Assembly: GCA_028023455.1 (NCBI GenBank) | Contig: JAQFVV010000020.1 | Span: forward strand, 3,643,092-3,707,091 | Length of the DNA: 64,000 nt | Direction of reading: 5' to 3' | From: Epiperipatus broadwayi | Lineage: Eukaryota > Onychophora > Udeonychophora > Euonychophora > Peripatidae | Part shown: positions 48,078 to 61,594 of the stretch, piece after piece | Layout: the number at the start of each line of letters is the position of its first letter | How positions within the stretch are numbered: position 1 is the first letter of the stretch | Position numbers and translations under genes: made by a program | Notes under the pieces: model-generated | The model's input: the letters and a program-made list of their open reading frames with translations, nothing else | Databases searched by the model: none | What the model was told of the DNA's origin: nothing

Positions 48078-48079
48078 AG

Positions 48080-49110
48080 TATAAATTTATCTCATTTTTA
48101 ATTATTTAAGGGAAAAATTTTAAACAATAATTTTTCAATTCAAATATTCCTCTATAAACTTGTCACTTAGAGAAACGAATTTTGATTCAAAAAGTATAAC
48201 TACTTAGTCAATGTATAGGGGCAAGATAAATTATTAAAACTACGATAAAAATGTCAAAATAATTATTATAGCAAATATTAATAATTAGCAAATGACAAAA
48301 AAATACAAGCATAATCAAAATACTATGGACACAATGTTAAATGAAAAAATAAAAATTGCAAACATAATATTCAGAGTTTAATAATCGATAAAAAAAAAAG
48401 GAATTACTTGCAAAATCTGTTATGATTTTATTATAGATATTATGTCAAATGAAAAAAAATAAAAATTCCATTTAGTATTTAGCAAATATTAATATTTGAT
48501 TTAAAAAATAAATTACTAAACTAATGTAAGAATTAATTTAAAAAATGTGCTTAAACTATTTTACTTTTAAAATATAGCAGTAGAATTTGCCTACGTGTCT
48601 ATTAAAATTGAGATTACTTTTTCAATAAATAAATAAATCTGAAAACATATACCCCCCCCCCATGAAAAACGCAGTTCTTTATTATTAACAAATAAAAAGT
48701 TACAAATTTCAAAAATGCATAAATTAATAAAAGAATTAATAAAAAAATGTGTGCTTAAAACAAAATATTTTAATATTACAAATAAAAGATAAAAATTGCA
48801 CATTATTTAAACCATTAATTTATGTTGTTTTTTAAATAGCAAATATATTTTTTATTACCTGAAAGTTAAGACAATTCCATGTGGCATTAGAAAAAAAAAA
48901 TGGAGATGAGAAAAAATAGTACTTAGGTGTTATGCTGTCTACGAAGCTTGGCAGATAATTATTTTTAAATATACATTTTCAAGGGCAAACAATGAATGTT
49001 AAAACACAAAATGTTTAACAAGTAGCATTTGTATTTAATATTTACATTTTTTAATTATTGTTATTCTTAAAAAAGAAAAATTTCTGCAAAAATTAATTAT
49101 ATTTCCAATT
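48080..49110. other. AT-rich DNA, no gene seen
   Basis: Homopolymer runs only, for example a C run at 48652-48661. Confidence 0.5.
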
Positions 49111-49114
49111 TATC

Positions 49115-49452
<338 letters not shown>

Positions 49453-49980
49453 ATTTGTATTAAGTTAACTTATTAATATAAAAATAAGAAAAATATAAGA
49501 AATGTAGTGTCATATTATGCCCTTTAATGCAGATTTCAACTTGTTAATATAAAAATTAAAAATATATAATAAATGTAAAGTGTCATATCATATCCACTAC
49601 ATGTTGTTCTGTCAAAGGAAGATCCCAAATTTTTATCATGTTTCCAAAATCTACAAAAATAAAAACACTGAATGTACTCAAACTACAACCATATTCAGAA
49701 TGTGTCAGCATTTACTTATTATAATTTAAATTTTAAAAAATGTAACAAAGCTTCAGAATAGAATTTATAATCGATTTATTATTTTTTTAAGTTTAACAAC
49801 TAACATATATTCAGTAAAATAAAATGTAAAAAAATACATACTATTGGAAATATTATAAATAATTTTTGGAGAAATTTTTCATTTTTTACTTAGGCTTTAT
49901 AGTGCATAGTAAATAAAAGTATTCATTATAAAATATTTTTAAAAATAAACTTTTTAGTAAGTAAAAGTCTTAATTATAAG

Positions 49981-49985
<5 letters not shown>

Positions 49986-50020
<35 letters not shown>

Positions 50021-50033
50021 TATATATATATAT
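49986..50033. repeat. (AT)n microsatellite
   Basis: About 48 bp of AT repeats with one break (tataatatattata). Confidence 0.95.
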
Positions 50034-50919
50034 TTCACACCATGGCATTAAATAAAAACCATTATGTTGTCATCATAAAATACTTTCTATTACTGAATAT
50101 TATTATTATTATAACATATATTATGAGAGTACCATATGAGCTTCACCTAAAATAATTTGTGTTTCTTTGTGAATTTAACTGTGCCTATATCGAATCAACA
50201 GATATAAATAACATACACCTATCTTAAGCTTTTCATATATCAGCTATATACATAAACTAATTAATATTAAAAGAATAATTCTAAAAATGAATTATTCTAA
50301 TTTTTTTATACACACACATAAATAAATGTTTCTAACTAATAGTATTTTTTTATTAGCCAAAACTTGACATTGACAAAGCCATAAGTCATCATTGCATTTT
50401 ATCAGTTGAAACAAAGAAAATAAACATTTGGGGTTCATTACAAATTGTATATTTTAAACTATAGAGAATGTGAGCATGATTATGTGATATGCTTGCAGAA
50501 ATTAATCCAGTATAAAACCGAACTAATATTGTTATATAATAATCTTCTATTTAGTTATCAAGGCAATAACTACATCTGTAAATTTAAATGTGTTTGAATT
50601 TAGAACACATTTAAGAAAAAAAAAAGATTCAATATTTTAAAACTTTCTTTAAGTAATTAATTTACTTACTTTTAATATTATAAAGAACTATAAAAAAATA
50701 ATCATTGAAATTGACAAGGTTATAAGAGTTGTCAACGTCTTTGAAATGAGTTTTCAAAATATATGTTTAAGAAGACAAAAATTTATAAAGATGTTCTTTG
50801 GCTAGACAATTTATACCAAGGATTTCAGCTGATGTTTTAAACCTGAACATGTAAATTTATTCCTACTTAATGCCTAAAGTATAATCATCGTAATTTCCAC
50901 TAAAAAGGTTGCCTTAATA
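50034..50919. other. AT-rich DNA, no gene seen
   Basis: Nothing recognised. Confidence 0.5.
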
Positions 50920-51114
50920 ATGGAGTATTATATTGAAGAAGATTTTAAATATTTTACTACGCAAATATTTAAAAGAATGAATATTTGGATTACCTCTTTG
51001 AAGGATGATCAAGAAACTTTACCTTTCAACATTCTTCGTCATTTTATTTCATCTAAGGAGGAATATGAAACCATTATTCTTTTGCATCTTGGAATACTTT
51101 GTTGTGCACTTTAA
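50920..51114 (+). CDS. Unassigned small ORF, possibly coding
   Basis: 64 codons from ATG to TAA (MEYYIEEDFKYFTTQIFKRM ... LPFNILRHFISSKEEYETII ... LGILCCAL). Codon use is less AT-biased at first positions than the flanks and the product looks globular. No family recognised. It might be a short exon or a stand-alone small protein; there is no supporting homology. Confidence 0.25.
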   Translation: MEYYIEEDFKYFTTQIFKRMNIWITSLKDDQETLPFNILRHFISSKEEYETIILLHLGILCCAL

Positions 51115-52450
51115 TAACTCTTAAACTTTATTTCCTTTGTGGATAATTATATTTACGTGGAAAAATTACTTTGTATATTAAATTGAAGAACTGATAAGAT
51201 GAACGTTTTATTTTTATTTATTTAATAGAATTTAGATGTTGATATTTTGATATATGCTCTGATGAAAGTGATGGCTGACTAAGGTAAAAGTTTTTAAATT
51301 ATTTCAATTTGGAAGTAAGTTTTATTATATTCCAAATTGAATCTTACCTGACAATTATCATAATTTTTTTTTAAACATTAACATAAGTAATATCAGAATA
51401 CATTCTATTATTAATCTAGTGTGAATGGATGTTATCTTATATAGACATATAACACACACTGAATCATTTTAATGACACATTATGTAGATTTATAATGTAT
51501 GATGGTATTATTTATTGTACACATGATTTTAAATTATATATATGTAAATAAGTACATTATGTTGTTTTTTAATGTTAAATAGTTTATTATTGTATATATA
51601 AGCACAGATTATAATTCTAAATTTTAATATTTATATTATTTATGTGATAATATTTTTGTTTCTATTACGGATTAAAATGTGTTAAACTTGATTTTAAAAT
51701 TAAACAGGTTTCGTTTGTTTATTTTATTTAGTCATTTTATAAAAACAATAATTATAAATATACATACACATATATATATTGAATCAACTTGGTGATTTAA
51801 TATTTATAAAAAAGTTATATATAGCTTATACTAAATTTATCACTACTATGGGATATTTGTGGAAATGCCTGAAGAGAGTCAATTGCAATTTGTACTCTGA
51901 GCTCGAATTCTGAGAGTAACGAGGTTATTAATAGAGGAGTGGATTGGATTATATTTTAAATCACATCATCCATGGCATTCTATAAGAAGATTCAAAGTCT
52001 GACTATAGGTAGATGCAACTTCCTCGAGTCCTGAAAAGGATCGTCCCATTATAATATATTCAATACAACCACTAATTATCAGCCATTTTGTTTTTTAACA
52101 TTTATTGTATGCCCCTGAAACTGTATACTTCAAAAAGTACCTAATAAGTTTGGAGGATAATGCACAAGTACCAAAAAAGTTACTAGTGGTAATTAAAAAA
52201 ATAAAATAAATTTTAAAATGTTTATAATCTTAAAATAATATAAACATTTAATTTGCACGCATGAAATTCCTATGATAATTATGTGAAAAATATTTATTCC
52301 ATGTTGATCATTTTTGACTAGTAATTAAATTTATTATCTGTAAATACCTGAGAGGAGAAAAATAGAAAGACTGTATCAGACTTGTTCTTATGATGTGAGG
52401 TGGATTAAATGTTTGACATCTAGATGTAAAAAAAAAAAAGGGGGGGGGGA
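51115..52450. other. AT-rich DNA, no gene seen
   Basis: Nothing recognised apart from A and G runs near 52427-52449. Confidence 0.5.
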
Positions 52451-52971
52451 TGTTTTATCAATCAAACAAAAATTAAAGAGAGGATTTTTTGTGTTTTTTA
52501 AATCTGTAATTGTTGTTATTTGTTGAATGTTTTTTAAAATTGATTCATTTGTTTTCTTTGTTACTAGTAGTAATAAACAACTGTAAATGCTTTTTAAAAA
52601 TTTGTTTTCATTTTAGTTTTAATATTTGTAAATTATTTTTTATTTTTGATATGGAGAATATTAGGCATCTGTTAATCTATTTATTTAATACCTATCTATC
52701 TATCTAAAAAATAACAATGTTTTGTCCATCAAATAAAAATTAAAATGGGGGTTGTTTTAAAAAAAATTTTTTTTAATCTGTAAATGTTAATTGTTGAGTT
52801 TTTAAAAAATTTGATGTAATTGTTTTGTTTGTTACTAATAGTAATAAACACTTGTAAATGGTTTTTTTTTAAATTTGTTTTAATTTTTATTTGATATTTC
52901 AATATTTGCTAATTATTTTTTATTTTTGATGTGGCAGCATTCTTACCATCTATTTAATTATCCATTTACTT
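52451..52971 (+). repeat. Tandem duplication of a ~267-bp unit, each ending in TATC repeats
   Basis: Unit 1 starts tgttttatcaatcaaacaaa at 52451. Unit 2 starts tgttttgtccatcaaataaa at 52718. They share acta(g/a)tagtaataaac, taattattttttatttttga and other blocks in order. Unit 1 ends in only four TATC units, unit 2 runs into the long array that follows. Confidence 0.8.
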
Positions 52972-53492
<521 letters not shown>

Positions 53493-53995
53493 AGATAGAT
53501 AGACACATGGATAGAGAGGTAAACAGATAAATAGGTAGATAGATAAATGAATGCATACATAGATAGATAAAATGAAATGACAGCTATGTATATACAAAGA
53601 CAAATATATAAATAGATAGGTATAGATGAATGAATGGACAGATAAATAGATTACCAGATATATAGATTGATGAATAAATAAATAGATACTATATAGATGG
53701 ATTGATAAATGGATAGGCAGATAGACAAATACATAGACAAATAAATAGATAGAAAGGTATATAAATAAATAAATAAAAAACAAATAGACTGGTACATAGA
53801 CTAATTAATAGATAGATAAGTATAGATAGATAGATAGCTAATAGATGAAGTGGCAGGGGAATAAATAGATGGATAGTTAGATGGATGGTTGGATGGATAA
53901 ATAAATATAGATGGAAAAATATAGTTTCAGAAATAGATGGATAGATAGATGAATGAATATATAGATACAAACATATATACCAGATGGATATAAAT
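53493..53995 (-). repeat. Diverged GATA-type repeat in inverse orientation to the preceding array
   Basis: The strand bias switches abruptly at about 53492 (tctatttatctagatagatag): left of it TATC words, right of it GATA words. Together they form a palindromic microsatellite of about 1 kb. Confidence 0.9.
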
Positions 53996-54074
53996 ATCCA
54001 TCCATTTATTCATTCATCTATTTATTTACACATCCATCGGTAGTTGTGGAGGGCCTGTACTACTGCCAGTAGAT

Positions 54075-54299
54075 GGTGCCATGCCACCATCAACAATTGG
54101 CCCAAAGCTTGTCAACTACAGAAATATTCACAGTAGAGGCCATAGTATGGTCACGCCACAACTACCAAATTTTTTATATAAATTGAACAAAATATCTGGA
54201 ACAGTATGTAGATGTGGTGAATGTAATGTTGAAGATTGTTTATTGTTTGGTTGTCTCAAGCTGGTACTGAGGCTACCTCTAGTGTCAAAAATAGTGTAG
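54075..54299 (+). pseudogene. Possible LINE ORF2 C-terminal zinc-motif fragment (tentative)
   Basis: The product has RGHSMVTPQLPNFLYKLNKI followed by VCRCGECNVEDCLLFGC, resembling the tail of Jockey-like ORF2s (TGHG ... L-x-C-x-CG ... H-x-L-x-x-C). The His of that motif is replaced. No other element sequence was recognised around it. Confidence 0.35.
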
Positions 54300-56040
54300 A
54301 GCATTTTACTAAAAAGGCATCTGACTACCTATGTTTATTACTTCTTTTATGGCATGTGAATTAAAACTTCTATATTTGATGAATAAAAGTTAAATTAATC
54401 TCTAACCATTTCATGTTTTACACATTATTTCATTTAACATTTAAGTGGTAAGCTATTGCAAGTCTTTTTTTTTGCTTATAAATATTAAATACTTTAAGCT
54501 CTCTTTCTATACATCTTAAGACACAACATTTATAATACATAAAAAGAAAATGGCAAATATATTTAAACTAATCTTTATAATAATCTGATAACTATGCAAG
54601 TAAAATATTGCTAAAATATTTTCCCTCTTGCTGATAAAGGACTTAGATATTTTTGAGCACTAATTATTAAAGTCTATACAGCATTGAACACATTAAGAAC
54701 ACTATGTTGATCGTACTTTGAATGGGAAAGAGCAGCATATTTACTAGTATACTGAAAATGTCTACAGAAACCAAGAGGTTCTAATTTTTGCATTTAATCA
54801 ATTCTAATTCAAACTTCACCATCAAACCTATATAACTTCTTAATGCATTTTTCATGAAGTTGGAATTTACTGCCAGTTTCTGGGGTGTTTCATATTTTTA
54901 CACCATGATTAGAAATGATTCCTCTCACATCATATTGAAAGAATTTTATATGAATAAATTTCCATCAAAATGAGCTATTGTTAATTTTCCACAAAACCTT
55001 TAACATTAACTGAATTTAATAGTTTGAGTAAATTGATCAAAGAATTTTGTAAATTATACCTAAATTTATGGCACTGTTTTGTATTTGCTTGGCAACAAAA
55101 ATACCATGATTTAAATGTTTTTTGATTCTTTAAAGCCATACAATCATTGGAAATTACTTATCTATGATGGAAAGCAAGTTATTTGGAGTAGTAAATAATA
55201 ATAATGATAATCCAAAATAATTCCAAGGCCTTTTCTATTTCCCTATTGAGTCTTTTCTATTTCTTTTTGAGTATTTTCTATCATATTAATTTTTATAAAT
55301 TAGAATAATAGAATCATTTTAATATCAAGCCTCACCAGTTTATGAGATCATGCTTATAGCTTTTTAATTAATATATCATCACACTATTTTCAATCTTTTA
55401 TTGGTAACCCATCATGATACAAAGCTTTTTCATTTTTAACTATGTTAATTTCTAAATAAGTTGACAAGATAAATATATCATTAAAATATGTATTCTATTC
55501 AAAATATTATCATATTAAAGTTTCTTGCATAGGTTACCACAATAGCAGAATGATGGTCCGAGAGCTAAAGGTTTCTGACATTCTAAACAACAAATATGTA
55601 GTATTGTGTTTTTCATATAAAAATGACATTCGCTGACTTCATAGATATACAGTCATTTTTCAGATGACATGCTAATTTTAATAGATCAAAAATGAACTAA
55701 AGTTGACATGATCAGCAAATTTACTATCCCCTGTATAGTTTCCAGTTTCCAATCATTATGAAGCCTTTTTATTGAACTAGTTTTAAATCTCTATGTAAGT
55801 CAAACTCTTTTTGTGAATCCAAGAACAAATTTACTTGTATTCACAGCATTGTAAGATGAAGAGATATGTTATCAATAGTAAAAAAATAAGTTCTAGGATT
55901 TTTAATATATGACATTCGATATTTTTTCTTCTGTAAGTTTTTTCCAAAAATAAAATAATTTATTACAGAAAGTCAAAAAAACAATACTTACCATTGTTCT
56001 AAATTTCAGCACTATTAAGTATTGAAGCTGCCATTTTGAA
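54300..56040. other. AT-rich DNA, no gene seen
   Basis: Nothing recognised. Confidence 0.5.
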
Positions 56041-56139
56041 TTTTGATTATTGTCATATCATTGAGGCGCATCAATTTATTTAAGAAATGGGTTATAAATA
56101 CAAATAAATCTCACTATCTATTCATTAAAAAAAAGAATC

Positions 56140-57360
56140 TGGACTTGTTCTCTGACAAAATTCTATTTTTAATGATTTTATTAAAAGAAAATATGGATCA
56201 TATTCCATTTGATAGAATAATAATATGAACGTAGTGCTTGATAAATAATTTCAAAAATTTAAAGGCAGAAGTTGAATAACTAAAGAATCTGGAAAATGAT
56301 TGCAATCACTAGATTAAGTCTTTGATGAATCAAAAACAACATATGAATCTATAAATATATACTTCTGTTAAATCCATGGATGCGACTCTTTTGAAAGACA
56401 ATAATATTTTGAACAGGTAGAGGAAGTATTTTAATCATCCTTTAAATAATAATATAAGAATTGATAAAATGACTTTTAATGATATATCCAAATGTAGATT
56501 TGGTCTAAGATATCAATTTAATGAAATTAAACAGGTTTTTGTAATCTTAAAAGTGGAATGGATATAAATTCAAAGAAATAAAATGTTTTAAAACATGTTA
56601 ATATATTAGTTTCATACCTACCTAATTTTTTTAGGAATATATGGCCCATGAAGTTATGTCATTTTATCATAAGATTGTTTTTTTTTTTTTTTCAATTTAT
56701 AAAACTGAAGGAGATAAAAAAGTCATAGCATTTTATCATAAAATATTAATGTTATCCTTTATAAAAAAAAGTTCATTCAAATATTTTGTCAAATAGGTTG
56801 TTGCAGTCATAGATAATAAAAATTACTGTACTAAATGATAATGCAGTTCTTAATTTGAACTGATTACAAACAAAAAGTTCAACTTCAATTTTTGGTTTCC
56901 AGATTTATGGTATACTAATGTTTTTCTTGACCATTCAAAAAAATGAATCACAGAATATTAATAATATAATTTTAAAAAAGTTCAAGTTTTTTAGCAACCA
57001 ATAATAAAAGAAAACATATTCAAAAAAACTGGGACAATTATTATATTAAGAATGTAAATCTGTTTAAACATCTTAGTGTCAAGGTCAACATAAACTACAA
57101 TATGTTGTTATTGCATTTAGCACATTAAAATATTGACATAATTATTATTAAATTAATTATGTGTAATCCTGTTGTTTTTGTCAGTTTGACATATGGACAT
57201 GAGATATGACAGCAAAAATATATTAAAAAAATTTGAAAATACCTTATAAGATACTAAAAATAATGGCAAGATTATAAGGCCAATTAATATATTCTTCAAC
57301 ATTCTGGATTGGATATTATACTACTATTATAAATAAGATACATCTTCATTGTATTAGACA
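56140..57360 (+). pseudogene. Highly decayed RTE/other non-LTR reverse-transcriptase relic
   Basis: Recognisable pieces in order are ATLLKDNNILNR-stop-RKYFNHPLN near 56380-56450 (the linker that precedes RTs, ...RW-YF-LLN), FGLRYQFNEIK near 56500, and VVFVSLTYGHEI near 57168-57205 (compare VLPVLTYGSETW in the RTE copy). Stops are frequent throughout. It may be a different, older RTE-like family. Confidence 0.45.
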
Positions 57361-57689
57361 TCTGAACAACAGGTTATAGACTCGAGCATGATTTTTTGTC
57401 AGAGAGATATTCTAAAGTGCAATATTGATAATTTCCACTGAGAGAATATGACAGATAATAGAATAAATTAGAGAATTACAGTTAAGCAAGGTGCTGAAGT
57501 TGTTTAAAAGGTTAAGGTTGCTTCAGAAGTTAAATTTATCAGAATAAATAACAATATATGTATGGGTACTGAACTGGGTTAAGACCCATATGACTATATA
57601 AGCTGATGGGCTTGGATTCCAAAACATTAAGGTGTTTTCAGTTTAAGACTCATAGTTTTGTAGTTAAATGGAGATAAAAGGTGGTTGCT

Positions 57690-57901
57690 GGAGGGTTGCA
57701 TTAGATCCTAAGATCTAGGTGCAGTGCTCTCAGATCCAAGGCTCCTCACTGACAAAGGCCATAAGCCAAAAACTAGTTTGAGGATATTGGATGAGTAGGC
57801 ACTAGATGGGGATTTTATGCACAAGCCTTCTGGCATCCATTGATTACTCTAGCTTGCTGTGTGTGGCAATATATATAGTGAGCTTTGCCTGTTTTAACAA
57901 T
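57690..57901 (+). mobile_element. Hammerhead-unit family member, split from its 3' edge by the RTE insertion
   Basis: Matches the 42707 unit from gcattagatcctaagatcta through gcacaagccttctggcatcc to gctttgcctgttttaaca. The hammerhead region (57752-57795) has decayed: ctgacaa for CTGATGA and caaaaac for cagaaac, with tagtttgagg for tagtctgggg. The RTE element at 57902 inserted exactly at its end, duplicating gttttaacaat. Confidence 0.82.
57891..57901. repeat. Target-site duplication (RTE), 3' side
   Basis: gttttaacaat, identical to 61200-61210. Confidence 0.85.
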
Positions 57902-57915
57902 CATCATCATCATCA

Positions 57916-59412
57916 TCAACCATTATCAATCCACTGCAGGATGAAGGTCTCTCCAAGTTTAATCCATCTTCTCCGATCTTTAGCTTCTCTTCTCCACAAC
58001 ACCCCTGCACATTTTCTTATTTCATCCATCCATTTCACATGTGGCCTCTTTCTGGGTCTTTTACAATCTCTTGAAATCCAGTTTAAAATTTCAATTGTCC
58101 ATCTATTATCATCTCTTCTAGCAATATGTCCAACCCAACTCCATTTCAATCTTTTAATTTTTTCAATAAGGTCAGTAACACCTGTTTGTTGTCTTATCCA
58201 TACATTGCGTTTTCGATCTCTTCTTGTTACTCCCAACATACATCTCTCCATACTCCTTTGAGTGGTCTGAAGTCTCTGTATTGCTCTTCTATTAAGTGTC
58301 CAAGTCTCAGATCCATAAGTAAGAACTGGTAAAACACATTTGTTAAAAACCATCCTTTTCAAACACATAGGCATATTTCCTTTTAGTATCAAGTTATTTC
58401 TATCAAAAGCACTCCAGCCAAGTTTAATTCTATGATTAATTTCCTCCATTATGTTTCCATCTGTATTAATAATCTGACCAAGGTATTTGTAACTGTTAAC
58501 TTCTTCTAATTCTTCATAATCAATCTTTATTTTCATATTTTGAGCAAATCGATTAAACATTATTTTAGTCTTTTTAACATTTATCTTTAGTCCTACTTTT
58601 CTACTTTCATCTACTAACTCCTGCAACATTTCCTGAAGCTCTGAAGCATTATTTGCAAAAACAACTACATTGTCTGCGAAATCTAAATGACTTAAATACT
58701 CTCCATTTACTTTCACCCCTTTAGTTTCCCATTTTAATCCACAAAATACTTCTTGCAGCACTGCTGTAAAGAGTTTTGGAGATATGGAGTCACCTTGTCT
58801 TACACCTTTCTCAATGTTTATTTTTCCAGTATCATTATGTAATCTAATTGTTGCTGTTGCATTTTTATAAATATTCTTTAAAATATGACAATATCCTGGA
58901 TCTATACCTTGATGATCCAATGCTTTAATCACTGAAGAAATGTGTATAGACTCGAATGCCTTTTCATAATCTACAAATCCAAAACATAATGACAACTCAT
59001 ATTCGTTTGTCCTTTCTATGACTTCTCTCAATACCTGGATATGATCTATTGTACTAAAACCACTTTTAAATCCAGCTTGTTCTCTTGGTTGGTGGAAATC
59101 CAAAGTTCTCTGTAGACGAGTTGTAATTATCTTGGTAAAAATTTTATATAAAACTGATAAAAGGCTGATAGGTCTGTAATTTCTAATATCTTCTTTATCA
59201 CATTTTTTAAATATTAATATTATTACTGCATTCTTCCAATCTTCCGGTACATCTTTATCATTTAGACATTTGGTATATAACTTTTCTAAAATTGTTTCTA
59301 TTTCTTCACCTGCTTCTTTTAATATATCAATTATAATTCCATCATTTCCTGGAGCTTTTCCTTTCTTCATACACTTAATTGCATGTCTCACTTCTTCATT
59401 TAAAATTCTGGG
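57916..59412 (-). pseudogene. RTE ORF, reverse transcriptase domain
   Basis: 498 codons to the natural stop. The RT motifs are KGKAPGNDGI, FKKCDKEDIRNYRPISLLSV, AGFKSGFSTIDHIQVLREVI, GFVDYEKAFES (motif A, Asp intact) and VRQGDSISPKLF (motif B). Motif C reads FADN (codon 58669-58671 is AAT) instead of FADD, so the second catalytic Asp is lost; the decayed copy at 26620-27615 keeps FADD. The C-terminal part has VLPVLTYGSETWTL, RCMLGVTRRDRKR, WVGHIARRDDNRW and RPRKRPHVKWMDEI, as in other RTE elements. Confidence 0.92.
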
Positions 59413-59415
59413 CAA

Positions 59416-60030
59416 TTAGGAAGATGTAATAGATATAGGAGGTACTTGTTCTTTATTACTATATAATTCTTGATAAAAATCTTCTACCAATTTCATGATG
59501 TCATCTCTCTTTTTAGTAATAATTCCATCTTTTTTTCTTATTGCAGATATAAATTTCCTACCAATACCAAAATGTTGTTTAACATTTTTGAGACTTTTAT
59601 TTTCTTCTACAGCTTTCCTTGCTATTTCACAGTTATACTTTCTTATATCATTTTCAACTCTTTTCCATACCATTTTACAAAATTCGAGATATTCAATTCT
59701 TTTTAATACATCATTTTTGTATATCTTCATACTCCTTCTTTTCTTCATAAATTCTCTAATCTCAGTAGAAATTTTATTAGTCAATTGCTGCTTTTTTCTA
59801 CCAGCTATGTTTGTTGCAGTTTTTAAAAGTGTATCAGCTATTTTCATATTAATTTCATTCAAATCTGAATCATGTTCAAAATCTCCTAACACTTGAAACC
59901 TATTTGTAAGTTCTAATTTAAATTCATTAGAATGTTTCTGAAGATTGGGAATATCAACTGTAAATATTGTTTTTCTTAATAATTTTTGTCTCTCTAGTTT
60001 TACATTAACACGTAACTTACACCTTACTAA
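59416..60030 (-). pseudogene. RTE ORF, linker between endonuclease and reverse transcriptase
   Basis: In frame with both neighbours. It includes the ORF at 59892-59416: a basic, helical linker (AGRKKQQLTNKISTEIREFM ... FISAIRKKDGIITKKRDDIM ... DFYQELYSNKE) that normally joins EN to RT. It ends at the second nonsense codon TAA (59413-59415 region, between SITSS and LPRIL). Confidence 0.88.
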
Positions 60031-60873
60031 TCAATGATCACTTCCTGTGTTAAATTTATTAAGAACATTACAATCTTGAAATATGTATTTTCTGTTAGTC
60101 AAAATATAATCCAATTCTGCTGTACCTTCATTTGGATGCTTCCATGTCCATTTCCTTTTAATATTTTTCTCAAAGAATGAATTCATAATAGAAAGTTTTT
60201 CTTTTTCTGCAAATTCCACAAGTCTATGTCCTCTCTCATTTCTATTACCATAACCAAAATTACCTACAGCAATTTCATCTTTCATTTGTCTACCAATTCT
60301 AGCATTAAAGTCTCCCATAACAATTTTAAAATGTTGTTTACTCTGATCAAAAGCCTTTTGTACATCCATATAAAAATCTTCTACTACTTCATCACTATGA
60401 GAACTTGTTGGGGCATAAACCTGAATTATCTGCATTTGGTATCTGCTATTAAGTTGTATAACTAATCTTGCCACTCTGTCCGATACATCATCAATCTCCA
60501 CAATATTGTTCTTCCAGTTTTTATTTATAATGAATCCTACTCCACTTGTATTTCCAATATGTGTGCCTTTATAATAGAGTATATGTCCACTTTTTAAATC
60601 AATTGTTTCTTCTCCTTTTCTTCTAACTTCACAAAGTCCAATAATGTCCCATTTAATATAAGACAGTTCTTCTTCTAATTCTTGCAATCTTCCTTCACTT
60701 GAAAGTGATCTGCAGTTGTAAGTACCTAAATAAAAAGTCGTCATCAAATGGCAGCCTGGGTCCGCAGTCAGGGGATTCTTAGCACCCTCCACCTTCGGCC
60801 ACCAACCGCTGCCTTGGTTGGTGACTTTACAGCCTCCTGGGAATAAGGCCCATGCTTTATTTTTGTCTGTCAT
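60031..60873 (-). pseudogene. RTE ORF, AP endonuclease domain (ends at nonsense codon)
   Basis: 280 codons from ATG at 60873. The APE-type endonuclease has TYNCRSL, LCEVRRKGEE (catalytic Glu), VYAPTS, VMGDFNARIG (Asp and Asn), ELDYIL and the terminal GSDH. It nicks target DNA for TPRT. Translation stops directly after the catalytic SDH at TGA/TAG-type codon near 60028-60030. The same frame then continues (LVRCKLRVNVKLERQKLLRK), so this is a point nonsense mutation in a single EN-RT polyprotein. The whole gene would be about 990 codons, normal for RTE. Confidence 0.9.
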
Positions 60874-61199
60874 AATTGTATATATGTATTGGAAAAATAT
60901 TTATCATTTACACAAACATTCATTCTGCCTGACCAGGCACTGAGAAGAAAGACCATGGTGTTTCTTGATCTTAAACTCAGAGGTAAAAAGCCAATAAACT
61001 CACCTTGCTGGCTAATGCGTGTTGGTGAGCAGGCCATCCATGTTCGTATACTATATGAATAATCACATAGTAATAACAGCTGCAACGACAAGAACGTATG
61101 GAGTGGACATTAGGAATTTGCCCTGCTCGGTTCCTTTAAGTCCTCCAAGAGGAATCAAAGGGTCTCCTTTCAGTTAATAGTAAACTCCTTTCTGCAGCC

Positions 61200-61210
61200 G
61201 TTTTAACAAT
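61200..61210. repeat. Target-site duplication (RTE), 5' side
   Basis: Identical to 57891-57901. Confidence 0.85.
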
Positions 61211-61533
61211 ATATTGTATTATATGCGTAAATATTTATGATTCACAAATTTGTTTATGAAAACTGTAAATCTCATCTTTCACTTTTTATTTTTTCATGTA
61301 TTTCATTCTTCAGTAATACGAATGCACATTTTCCTTTACGGGAGGTTGATGGTGATGATATGATAAAAATAGAAATAATTATTTTAGTTTCTTTCTCCAC
61401 TTGATAATTGTTTGGTTAAATCGATTTTATGTTTCTACTAGAAATCATTTGTTTAGTTTTAATTTTTGTTCCATCACTTCATACTTTTCTTTTGAGAATT
61501 ATTGTACAATTTTTATTCCTAACTTTCCATAAT

Positions 61534-61594
61534 TGTTGTTAAAACAGCAAAACTCACTATACGTATTGCCACACACAGCAAGCTAGAGTAATTG
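61534..61594 (-). repeat. Fragment of the hammerhead-unit family
   Basis: The minus strand reads attactctagcttgctgtgtg, then tggcaatacgtatagtgagt and tttgctgttttaacaacaat. It is the reverse complement of the end of the unit at 57690-57901, with a few differences. Confidence 0.75.

Larger units (their letters stand above)
57902..61199 (-). mobile_element. Full-length RTE-clade retrotransposon
   Basis: 3298 bp on the minus strand between 11-bp direct repeats gttttaacaat at 57891-57901 and 61200-61210. The 3' end is a short (TGATGATGATGATG) run starting at the stop codon, the characteristic simple-repeat tail of RTE elements, with no poly(A). The 5' end (ggctgcagaaaggag at 61199) is matched by the truncated copy at 44240. 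It encodes endonuclease plus reverse transcriptase in one frame interrupted by two nonsense codons. Three other copies or pieces lie in the window (26620, 32085, 44240). Confidence 0.93.

Noticed and set aside
57806-58332. Plus-strand ORFs opposite the RTE element (also 59470-59896 and 60226-60465)
   Set aside because: They are antisense shadows of the RTE reverse-transcriptase and endonuclease ORF.
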